Assembly (NCBI GenBank): GCA_002367635.1
Contig: DFDI01000117.1
Location: 1-5,067 of the forward strand
Direction: 5' to 3'
DNA from: Betaproteobacteria bacterium UBA3031
Lineage (GTDB): Bacteria > Pseudomonadota > Gammaproteobacteria > Burkholderiales > Eutrophovitaceae
Length of the DNA: 5,067 nt
Shown: positions 1-5,067 of the stretch, piece by piece
How positions within the stretch are numbered: the stretch's first letter is position 1
How the letters are laid out: each line of letters opens with the position of its first letter
Translations under genes and position numbers: made by a program
Notes under the pieces: generated by a model
The model's database searches: none
Seen by the model: only the letters and a program-made list of their open reading frames with translations
Told to the model about the DNA's origin: nothing

Positions 1-150
1 CATCAAAAGGCCGGACACATGACGGCAACCTGCAAACATCAAAGTCACTCAAATTAACCCCTGCATAAAAGAAGCCGTCCACACATGACAGTGCCCGTCT
101 TGAGCGTGTTCCAAGTTATTGACCTTAAATGTAGAAGTGTACAGCACGCA
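1..150. other. 3' flank of the operon; no convincing gene or terminator
   Basis: This stretch follows the stop codon of the ComA-like gene. I see no long open frame on either strand and no GC-rich hairpin followed by a T run on the minus strand, so transcription may continue past the window edge. The 9-mer acacatgac occurs twice, at 15-23 and 81-89, and gacggc (21-26) is inverted as gccgtc (74-79). On the minus strand a frame starting with GTG at 48 (or ATG at 39) is open to the window edge, preceded by an AGGGG stretch near 58-64. It could be the first residues of another operon gene, but about 16 codons are too few to judge. Confidence 0.5.
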
Positions 151-954
151 TTAGACCGTAACCACTTTACCCCAAAGGGATTGTGATGGGCCAAAACCGC
201 GCCGAGCAGCTTCGAGCTTTTCAACTTTTGTATGGTCGACCATTAGGTTTGATTTTGGCCCAAAAACATCGATATATCGGCTTAGGACATCTTGGTCGTC
301 GGCCTCAAACATCAGTTGCTCCGTAGAAAAGTTTGATGCAATCCGGTCGATCACGTCCCAACGGTAGGCCTGGCCATTTCGGTTTTCAGTAAGACCTTCA
401 CTTTCCACTAAGATCATCTTAGCACCGGCTTGCAAAGCTAGCTTTGCCTGCTGAATTCGGCGCTCAATGAAAAGGTTTCCATCTTCCGACTGGGAGTGTG
501 CAAATTCGACCCCAACCTCGATAATGACATCAATATTACGCTGCTTGGCAGCTAATATCACTTTTTCTAAGTCTCCATCATCAATAGCGCGGGCAATACA
601 TGAAATTTCAACATAGTCGATGCCACGTGCCAATAATTCATCAAGAAAGCCGCAAGTAACCCCCCAGCCGCCACTTAGTGCGACGTCCATGGGGGGGTTT
701 CCAACTGCCACTTTAATGGAGTTAGAATGGCAAATTTTGATCGCTTTAGAAATACTTTCCGGTGAGGAAAAGGTCACCTGATGACCCGAAAGCTTTAGGA
801 TATCTATATGCTCTGCATAGCAACCGATGAAATCATTTAGATACCCCCCCAGAACGGCTGGTCCACGGACGTAGTTAATCCCACGTTGACGCGGTTTAGC
901 TTCACGAGCGGCCCATGGTGCACCTGACAACAATGGTCTTGATTTTTCCGTCAT
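151..954 (-). CDS. ComA/HSA32-family protein (phosphosulfolactate synthase-like TIM barrel)
   Basis: This 267-residue protein resembles the phosphosulfolactate synthase family (ComA), whose archaeal members join sulfite to phosphoenolpyruvate in coenzyme M synthesis. It is probably cytosolic; I see no signal peptide or membrane segment. Family landmarks are in the expected order: KPRQRG (20-25) and VRGP (29-32) at the first strand, DILKLSG (51-57), VAVGN (82-86), GIDYVEIS (111-118), IIEVG (144-148), AGAKMILVE (176-184), LMFEA (214-218), NLMVDH (236-241) and LEAARRG (247-253). Length is close to the family norm of about 250-290. Two stretches differ from archaeal ComA as I remember it: the residues after VEIS are CIARA rather than an acidic/Gly/Ser segment, and the GRESG stretch after the AGA strand is SEGLTEN. 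The RGP and FEA/NLxVDH motifs recall plant HSA32 proteins, for which no such reaction is established. ATG at 954 is supported by AAGGA six bases upstream. It is last in the visible operon, 40 bases after the permease gene. The family is fairly sure; the reaction and substrate are not. Confidence 0.85.
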   Translation of the reverse strand: MTEKSRPLLSGAPWAAREAKPRQRGINYVRGPAVLGGYLNDFIGCYAEHIDILKLSGHQVTFSSPESISKAIKICHSNSIKVAVGNPPMDVALSGGWGVTCGFLDELLARGIDYVEISCIARAIDDGDLEKVILAAKQRNIDVIIEVGVEFAHSQSEDGNLFIERRIQQAKLALQAGAKMILVESEGLTENRNGQAYRWDVIDRIASNFSTEQLMFEADDQDVLSRYIDVFGPKSNLMVDHTKVEKLEAARRGFGPSQSLWGKVVTV

Positions 955-960
955 TTTTTT

Positions 961-965
961 TCCTT
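961..965 (-). promoter_or_regulatory. Ribosome binding site of the ComA-like gene
   Basis: AAGGA on the minus strand sits six A residues before ATG 954 and fixes that start. The site runs directly into a run of eight A that includes the A of the ATG (961-954). Confidence 0.7.
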
Positions 966-994
966 AATGAATTTTTATTGAGTTTCCAACCTGA

Positions 995-2974
995 TTAGTG
1001 ACCTGATAACCACCAAGGTAAATTAACGAAATTGACGATCCATCCCGCCGGATATTGTAGCGTCAAAAGATTTGATAAAAGCCACATCAACCCAACCAAC
1101 GTAAATCCTAGCAAGGAAGCAATCACAAAGCGTGTCGGTTCACGATGTACTATAAAACATATTACGAAGAGTACTGTAGCAATCGGAAACCCAAAAATAA
1201 CGATTAACATCATAAAGATCACTAAATTGCTAAATTCGAGAAGCTGTGGCCATAATGCGCCATCTTGCGAAAATACATCCCGCATCAAAACTTTGTCCGG
1301 AAGTGGCGTCCCAATGCGTGTTGATTGCAGGCTTCTGAGTTGCGACCAAAGTATGAAAATTAAAAAGATGATTAATACAGCTGACAAGACCATTGGATAA
1401 AGGCTAGCGCGCGCGTCGAGGCCTAAAACACCTATGGCCATAGCTATTGGAAAGACCATAAAGCTAGCCGTTACTATTATATGCGCCTGCTGTTGAGACT
1501 TGTCTGTAGACTGTAGTTCATTCTGGATTTTCTGACGCAATAAAAACCAGACCGTGACCACTGCGACAATAATCAGGATTAGTGAACCGGTACGCGTCAA
1601 AAAACTAAAGCCATAAACTGCTGATGTTTGATAGCTTAGAAGCTCAATTTTTGACGACAAGAAGAAGCCAATAAGAAGGGCCGGACGTGACCAGCCAAAG
1701 GTCTTTAATATGACACCCAAAAGCCCAAAGAAAAGTAACCCTACAAAATCGTTCCAGTCCCGATTTATCTGATAAGTTGCAAAAAAAATTAATGCAATCA
1801 GAACTGGCGCTAAAAGGTAATAGGGCGTCGTAGTGATCCGTGACATCGGGCGCGCTAAAAAGATACAGATTCCGGCACCTAAGACGTTCGCTAATGCCAG
1901 AGACCAAATGATCAGATAGGTCATGTCCAATTGAGTTGTAACCATCTCGATGCCCGGCTCGATCCCGATCAATAGAAACCCACCAAGCAATAGAACCTTA
2001 TTTCCAGACCCAGGAATGCCGAACAAGATTGTTGGGATCAACGCGCCGCCTTCTTTGGCATTATTTGCCGATTCTGGTGCAATCACGCCTCGAATGTCAC
2101 CCTTGCCAAGGTTTTCAGGATTTTTTGCTGTTTGGCGCATATGGCTGTATGCAATCCAGTCGACCACCGTGCCGCCCAAACCGGGCAAGGCACCGACGAT
2201 CACGCCAATAGTTGAGCACCGCAGCACTAAAAACCAATTAGACGCAACATCTCGCATCCCTTGGCTCCAACCGCCTTTTAGACCGTCTTTACCTGCGATA
2301 GTGCTGCGTGATTGCAACAGACCTACTATCTCAGGAATGGCAAAGAGGCCCATACCGACAATGATAAGTGGTACACCGTCGACCAAGTAAAGCGATCCAA
2401 AGGTTAACCTGGGATCGCCCGTAATTTCGGCCAAACCTATAGCACCCAGAACGAGACCTATGGTGCAACTGGCGAGGCCCTTCACTAGGTTTGCACCAGT
2501 CAGAGCTCCTATCATGATCAGGGCCAGAATAATGAGAAGGAATTGTTCGCCAAATCCGACAGCTAAAATGATCGGCTTTGCAAAAACTATCGAAATCGAA
2601 AGAATAAACGCACCCCAAAGTCCGCCAATAAGCGATGAGGTAAATGCTGCACTGAGTGCTCTAGCGGCAAAGCCTTGTTTGGCCAAAGGAAATCCGTCTA
2701 GTACCGTCGCTTGTGAGCCAGCCGTTCCAGGAATTCCAATCAGCACAGCCGGAAAGGTGTCAGATGTCGTAGTCGGCGCCAGTACTCCAATCATCAGTGC
2801 CAGAGCCATACTTGGTTCAAAGCTGGAGACGAAAGGCAAGAGAATCGCAAGTCCAGTCGTTCCACCAAGGCCGGGAAGAATACCAACCGAAAGACCCAAC
2901 AATACACCCAGTATCAAAAACATGAAGTGTTGTGGCTCAAAGAGTTGTAACAGGACAGAAAAGAACAGATCCAT
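995..2974 (-). CDS. tctA: TctA-TctB fusion permease of a tripartite tricarboxylate transporter
   Basis: This 659-residue inner-membrane protein is the permease of a TTT transporter, which imports carboxylates delivered by a periplasmic binding protein, in known members using an ion gradient. Residues 1 to about 480 are TctA. They show the family's internal duplication: GILPGLGGTTG (31-41) is echoed by GALPGLGGTV (261-270), and IPGTAGSQATVLDGFPLAKQG (81-101, key residues I81, P82, G83, G101) by GIPGSGNKVLLLGGF (319-333). The TctA signature APESANNAKEGGALIP is at 299-314. After a hydrophilic linker (about 480-496, QNELQSTDKSQQQ) comes a roughly 160-residue part with hydrophobic segments near 498-518, 523-543, 582-609 and 614-638. 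This matches a TctB subunit, normally a separate protein of about 150 residues; TctA alone is usually about 500. The frame can be extended to a TTG at 3013, but ATG at 2974 has AAGG seven bases upstream and gives the usual TctA N-terminus. No stop or frameshift interrupts the junction. The partner binding protein is encoded just upstream. The substrate cannot be read from the sequence. Confidence 0.95.
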   Translation of the reverse strand: MDLFFSVLLQLFEPQHFMFLILGVLLGLSVGILPGLGGTTGLAILLPFVSSFEPSMALALMIGVLAPTTTSDTFPAVLIGIPGTAGSQATVLDGFPLAKQGFAARALSAAFTSSLIGGLWGAFILSISIVFAKPIILAVGFGEQFLLIILALIMIGALTGANLVKGLASCTIGLVLGAIGLAEITGDPRLTFGSLYLVDGVPLIIVGMGLFAIPEIVGLLQSRSTIAGKDGLKGGWSQGMRDVASNWFLVLRCSTIGVIVGALPGLGGTVVDWIAYSHMRQTAKNPENLGKGDIRGVIAPESANNAKEGGALIPTILFGIPGSGNKVLLLGGFLLIGIEPGIEMVTTQLDMTYLIIWSLALANVLGAGICIFLARPMSRITTTPYYLLAPVLIALIFFATYQINRDWNDFVGLLFFGLLGVILKTFGWSRPALLIGFFLSSKIELLSYQTSAVYGFSFLTRTGSLILIIVAVVTVWFLLRQKIQNELQSTDKSQQQAHIIVTASFMVFPIAMAIGVLGLDARASLYPMVLSAVLIIFLIFILWSQLRSLQSTRIGTPLPDKVLMRDVFSQDGALWPQLLEFSNLVIFMMLIVIFGFPIATVLFVICFIVHREPTRFVIASLLGFTLVGLMWLLSNLLTLQYPAGWIVNFVNLPWWLSGH

Positions 2975-2981
2975 CGGTTTA

Positions 2982-2985
2982 CCTT
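2982..2985 (-). promoter_or_regulatory. Ribosome binding site deciding the permease start
   Basis: AAGG on the minus strand, seven bases before ATG 2974, supports that codon over the in-frame TTG at 3013. The TTG lies inside the intergenic hairpin region and would add 13 residues unlike a TctA N-terminus. Confidence 0.65.
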
Positions 2986-2999
2986 CGACTGGGAAGTTT

Positions 3000-3033
3000 G
3001 GCGGTTGGTCCAATTAATGGGTGGCCAACCGCC
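3000..3033 (-). promoter_or_regulatory. Intergenic stem-loop between binding-protein and permease genes
   Basis: On the minus strand GGCGGTTGG (3033-3025) is followed after 16 bases by its exact reverse complement CCAACCGCC (3008-3000). An inner CCA/TGG pairing beyond a single bulged A can lengthen the stem to 12 pairs. No T run follows in the minus direction (the next bases are AAACTTCC), so it is not a classic full terminator. In binding-protein transporter operons such hairpins often protect the upstream message from 3' exonucleases or cause partial termination, so that binding protein exceeds permease. That role is inferred from position here; the stem itself is seen directly. Confidence 0.7.
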
Positions 3034-3057
3034 TTAATGGCTTTTTACGTTTCGATA

Positions 3058-4152
3058 TTAACGCTCGATGCGGTAGCTCAAACCATTTGCTTTCAATGCG
3101 GTGTTTAATTGGTCCACTACACCGTCAGACAGGCTCGTAGCCCGCGCCATAACTGGGCGTGCATCGTCGCCAATAATCAGTGGAAACGGGCCAAGGCGAT
3201 TAGGAGCTTCAGCGATGAAATCAGCATCTTTCACGATTTCAGCAAATGCATTTGTCCAACACTGCACAATCTCATCTGAGGTTTCAGTGGGTAGGAAAAG
3301 AGCCTTACTGGCCTGGTTCCAAATGGCGTTTATAGCCATGTAAGTGTCTAAATCGTCATCCGACAAAGGGGCACCTGTCATTGTTTCAAACTGTTCCGCA
3401 AATGTGGGTGTATCTGGGGCGTAAGGCACACGTTCAATACTTCCGTCAGGCTGTATCCAGCCAAGGGTCATTAGATCTGTTATTTCACCCGCATCAATAC
3501 CCTGTTTAACCTGACGCAAATAGTTAGCGGTCCCATGCGAACTTAGCTGTATTTCACCACGCAGAAATGCCTGATACCCATTGGACGATGACAGTCCCGG
3601 AATAGGACGCGCGTTGTCAAGACCAAGTTTGTTGATTATCCACACATGAAACATGTCTGCGGAACTGGGAGAGTTAAGGGCAAAAAGGTTAAGAGAACGC
3701 TCTTTGAGTGGGCCAAGATCGTATGCTGTTGCGGATACTGTGGGGCTAGTAAACCAGTGTACATTGGATTCGATCAGCGCTACAGGTTTATATGCGCCCA
3801 GATCGTATTCAACGAGCGGGTTTCCGGCAGCCTGATTAAGCACCGTTGACGTCGATGTCGCCAGCAAATATGTGCCATCGACAACTTGGTTATTGTGAAA
3901 CTGATTAGCCCCCTTCATGGACCCGCCACCCGGCACGTTCAGCATCTGAATCAATGGGCTTCCAGGCAGGTATTTTTGAAGATAGGGCTGGAAAAAGCCA
4001 AACGTCTGCGAAGTGCCACCTCCCTCCCCGAAAGGCACAACTATTGTTATAGTTTCACCTTCGAAGTTACATTCTGCCAGTGCAGCAGATGCCAATCCGA
4101 TCGAAATCGTAAATGCTATTGCTGTCGATTTAAGTATGTTTCGTGATGTCAT
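3058..4152 (-). CDS. tctC: TctC-like periplasmic substrate-binding protein of the TTT transporter
   Basis: This 364-residue protein is the extracytoplasmic binding protein of the TTT system (TctC/Bug family). It has a Sec signal peptide: basic residues R4 and K8, a hydrophobic core (about 9-23) and a likely signal peptidase I site after ALA at 24-26. The first strand and ligand loop typical of the family follow, ITIVVPFGEGGGT (35-47), then LNVPGGGSMKGANQF (71-85), matching the usual NVPGAGG...GA motif. It is somewhat longer than the usual 320-330 residues. In GGGTSQ the position where many Bug proteins have Asp is Ser48. Only two cysteines remain in the mature protein, C28 and C298, which might form a disulfide. 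ATG at 4152 is chosen over an in-frame TTG at 4182 because AGGAAGG lies eight bases upstream and the resulting N-terminus is a clean signal peptide. It lies 41 bases after the regulator and 83 before the permease, so it very probably serves that permease. The ligand is unknown; carboxylates are usual for the family. Confidence 0.92.
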   Translation of the reverse strand: MTSRNILKSTAIAFTISIGLASAALAECNFEGETITIVVPFGEGGGTSQTFGFFQPYLQKYLPGSPLIQMLNVPGGGSMKGANQFHNNQVVDGTYLLATSTSTVLNQAAGNPLVEYDLGAYKPVALIESNVHWFTSPTVSATAYDLGPLKERSLNLFALNSPSSADMFHVWIINKLGLDNARPIPGLSSSNGYQAFLRGEIQLSSHGTANYLRQVKQGIDAGEITDLMTLGWIQPDGSIERVPYAPDTPTFAEQFETMTGAPLSDDDLDTYMAINAIWNQASKALFLPTETSDEIVQCWTNAFAEIVKDADFIAEAPNRLGPFPLIIGDDARPVMARATSLSDGVVDQLNTALKANGLSYRIER

Positions 4153-4160
4153 TTTAGTTT

Positions 4161-4167
4161 CCTTCCT
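4161..4167 (-). promoter_or_regulatory. Strong ribosome binding site deciding the tctC start
   Basis: AGGAAGG on the minus strand, eight bases before ATG 4152, is the strongest ribosome binding site in the window. That fits high expression of a binding protein, and it rules against the in-frame TTG at 4182, which lies upstream of the site. Confidence 0.75.
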
Positions 4168-4193
4168 AGAACTGTGTTGCAATCAAATTTAAA

Positions 4194-4973
4194 TTATACC
4201 GTTACAGTCGGGGTAGGGCGCCAGCTGAGCTTAGCGGACACCTGTCTTTCACGGTGAATTCTCAACGCGCCTTGCCGCGAGGCCTTCGAAGCCTTTTGCA
4301 TTGCGTCAGAGATCGGCCCTGTTTTCTTTAGCCGAATGGCACGGTTTAATTCGCTGCGATGCTCGTGCCCATCAAAAAAGAGCTCCCGGTTATATTCAAG
4401 GATATTGAAATTGCCGAAACCGGATCGCAGTAAATGCATTTTAAATAAACGGAACTGCTGCCAAGACTGGTGATAGAGTTCGAACAGTTTCGCATTTCTG
4501 GCCGCACGTACGACTGCTTCACTAAAGGCGAGCGCTTTGATATAGTCACTGTTCTGGTAAGTTTCGTGCGTAACGTCCGCTGTTTTTTCAATTAGCATTT
4601 GGATGTGGCACAAATCTGCCTCACTGGCGCGTTGCACAAAGAGCCGTGCCGTCAGATCGCAGAGGCTGTCGCGCAAGTCATAAAGATCTATGATGTCCTC
4701 AAAATCATATAGGCGCACGAAAACGCCGCGCTGTGGATCAATATCTAGCAGCCCTAAGCCGCTAAGCCGTCTTGTTGCTTCGCGTACCGTCGCTCGGCTA
4801 ACATCCAACTCCTTTGCAAGAACGGATTCAAATACCTTTTCTCCGCCAATGAATTCGCCGTTCAATATACGCAGCCGGAGATGACGAAACACATCGTCTG
4901 AGAGCGAGGCTTGTCGCGTTGGGGACTGTCGTTCAAGATTGTCGAGGTCATCGTATTCGGTGCAATACCACAT
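4194..4973 (-). CDS. GntR-family transcriptional regulator (FadR subfamily, FCD domain)
   Basis: This 259-residue cytosolic DNA-binding protein probably controls the transporter operon it heads. A winged helix-turn-helix occupies about residues 22-88: DVFRHLRLRILNGEF (27-41), then LDVSRATVREATRRLSGLG (56-74, key residues V58, S59, R60, T62, V63, R64, E65) and the wing QRGVFVR (81-87). A helical FCD ligand-binding domain follows, about 92-235. FCD domains usually bind a metal through one Asp and three His. Here GHEHR (202-206) keeps one His at the expected place, but the usual FH is FS (150-151) and the last His position falls in AMQKASKASR (224-233), which has none. The effector may therefore be bound without metal. 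The frame extends to a GTG at 5021, but that codon lies inside the upstream repeats; ATG at 4973 has AGGA nine bases upstream and is preferred. Autoregulation is likely because a repeat array lies just upstream. The effector is unknown, plausibly the transported compound or a product of it. Confidence 0.92.
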   Translation of the reverse strand: MWYCTEYDDLDNLERQSPTRQASLSDDVFRHLRLRILNGEFIGGEKVFESVLAKELDVSRATVREATRRLSGLGLLDIDPQRGVFVRLYDFEDIIDLYDLRDSLCDLTARLFVQRASEADLCHIQMLIEKTADVTHETYQNSDYIKALAFSEAVVRAARNAKLFELYHQSWQQFRLFKMHLLRSGFGNFNILEYNRELFFDGHEHRSELNRAIRLKKTGPISDAMQKASKASRQGALRIHRERQVSAKLSWRPTPTVTV

Positions 4974-4982
4974 GATTAGCCG

Positions 4983-4986
4983 TCCT
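4983..4986 (-). promoter_or_regulatory. Ribosome binding site deciding the regulator start
   Basis: AGGA on the minus strand, nine bases before ATG 4973, favours this start over the in-frame GTG at 5021, which sits within the putative operator repeats. Confidence 0.55.
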
Positions 4987-5003
4987 AACTCTAACTTTAG
5001 AAA

Positions 5004-5031
5004 AGTATTTAATGTCGACACTAAATGTAAA
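5004..5031 (-). promoter_or_regulatory. Candidate sigma-70-type promoter of the operon
   Basis: TTTACA (5031-5026) matches the -35 consensus at 5 of 6 positions and AATACT (5009-5004) matches the -10 at 4 of 6, with a 16-base spacer. Transcription would start near 4997, leaving a short leader before ATG 4973. The elements overlap the tandem repeats, as expected for a repressor-controlled promoter. A perfect TTGACA also lies at 5067-5062, but I find no good -10 at 16-18 bases from it. This is pattern matching by eye. Confidence 0.35.
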
Positions 5032-5045
5032 CACTAAATGTCGAC
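5007..5045 (-). repeat. Three tandem 13-bp repeats; candidate GntR operator
   Basis: Read on the minus strand, three exactly adjoining 13-base units are GTCGACATTTAGT (5045-5033), GTTTACATTTAGT (5032-5020) and GTCGACATTAAAT (5019-5007). The second and third each match the first at 11 of 13 positions. A 20-base near-palindrome, ATTTAGTGTCGACATTAAAT (5026-5007), has 9 of its 10 base pairs symmetrical around a central TGTCGACA. Dimeric GntR regulators bind such short palindromes. The location just upstream of the regulator's start makes this its likely binding site; binding itself is inferred. Confidence 0.7.
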
Positions 5046-5067
5046 TCAGTGCAAGGGCAGCTGTCAA

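Noticed and set aside
1950..2390. Plus-strand open frame of 146 codons
   Set aside because: It is antisense to the conserved TctA motifs, and its Pro-rich translation is a mirror of the Gly-rich TctA motifs.
2974..3013. TTG start at 3013 for the permease
   Set aside because: It overlaps the intergenic hairpin and adds an atypical N-terminus; ATG 2974 has a ribosome binding site and a normal TctA start.
2460..3017. Long plus-strand open frame of 185 codons
   Set aside because: It lies wholly opposite the permease gene, its translation is low-complexity Pro/Ile/Arg-rich without a recognisable domain, and it has no support as a gene.
3000..3048. Rho-independent terminator on either strand at the hairpin
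   Set aside because: On the minus strand no T run follows. On the plus strand a short T run occurs only about nine bases after the stem and there is no plus-strand gene to end.
4973..5021. GTG start at 5021 for the regulator
   Set aside because: The codon lies inside the tandem repeats and candidate promoter; ATG 4973 has an AGGA site at good spacing.
5039..5067. Promoter using the perfect TTGACA at 5067-5062
   Set aside because: At a 17-base spacer the -10 position is TCGACA, a poor match, and neighbouring spacings are no better.
1..5067. CRISPR array, insertion sequence, tRNA or rRNA
   Set aside because: There is no spaced repeat array, no transposase or terminal inverted repeats, and no cloverleaf or rRNA-like stretch; the only tandem repeat is the short one at 5007-5045.

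Overview
The window holds one compact operon read entirely on the minus strand. In transcription order it encodes a GntR-family regulator (4973-4194), a periplasmic solute-binding protein of the tripartite tricarboxylate transporter (TTT) type (4152-3058), a TctA-TctB fusion permease (2974-995) and a ComA/HSA32-family TIM-barrel protein, i.e. a phosphosulfolactate synthase homologue (954-151). The genes are separated by only 41, 83 and 40 bases, and each has its own purine-rich ribosome binding site. Nothing on the plus strand looks like a real gene; the long plus-strand reading frames are shadows of the minus-strand genes.

Organism: Gram-negative, because the transporter uses a secreted periplasmic binding protein with a Sec signal peptide. 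The combination of a GntR/FCD regulator, a TTT transporter and moderate GC suggests a proteobacterium, most likely an alphaproteobacterium and perhaps a marine one. This is inference; there is no rRNA or other phylogenetic marker here.

Layout: positions 1-150 are the 3' flank of the operon, with no convincing gene and no clear terminator, so the operon may continue beyond the window. Positions 151-4973 are the four genes. An 83-base gap between the binding-protein and permease genes contains a perfect 9-bp stem hairpin (3000-3033) of the kind that sets unequal expression of a binding protein and its permease. Positions 4974-5067 are the promoter region: three tandem 13-bp units (5007-5045) with an embedded 20-bp near-palindrome, the best candidate operator for the regulator.

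How the genes may work together: the binding protein captures a carboxylated (possibly sulfonated) small molecule in the periplasm, the TctAB fusion imports it, the ComA-like enzyme acts on it or on a derivative, and the GntR protein senses a ligand and controls the operon from the tandem-repeat site. The ComA-like protein differs from archaeal ComA at two stretches that are conserved in that enzyme and looks nearer the HSA32-like branch, so its reaction should not be assumed. This transporter plus ComA-like pairing is the most interesting thing in the window.
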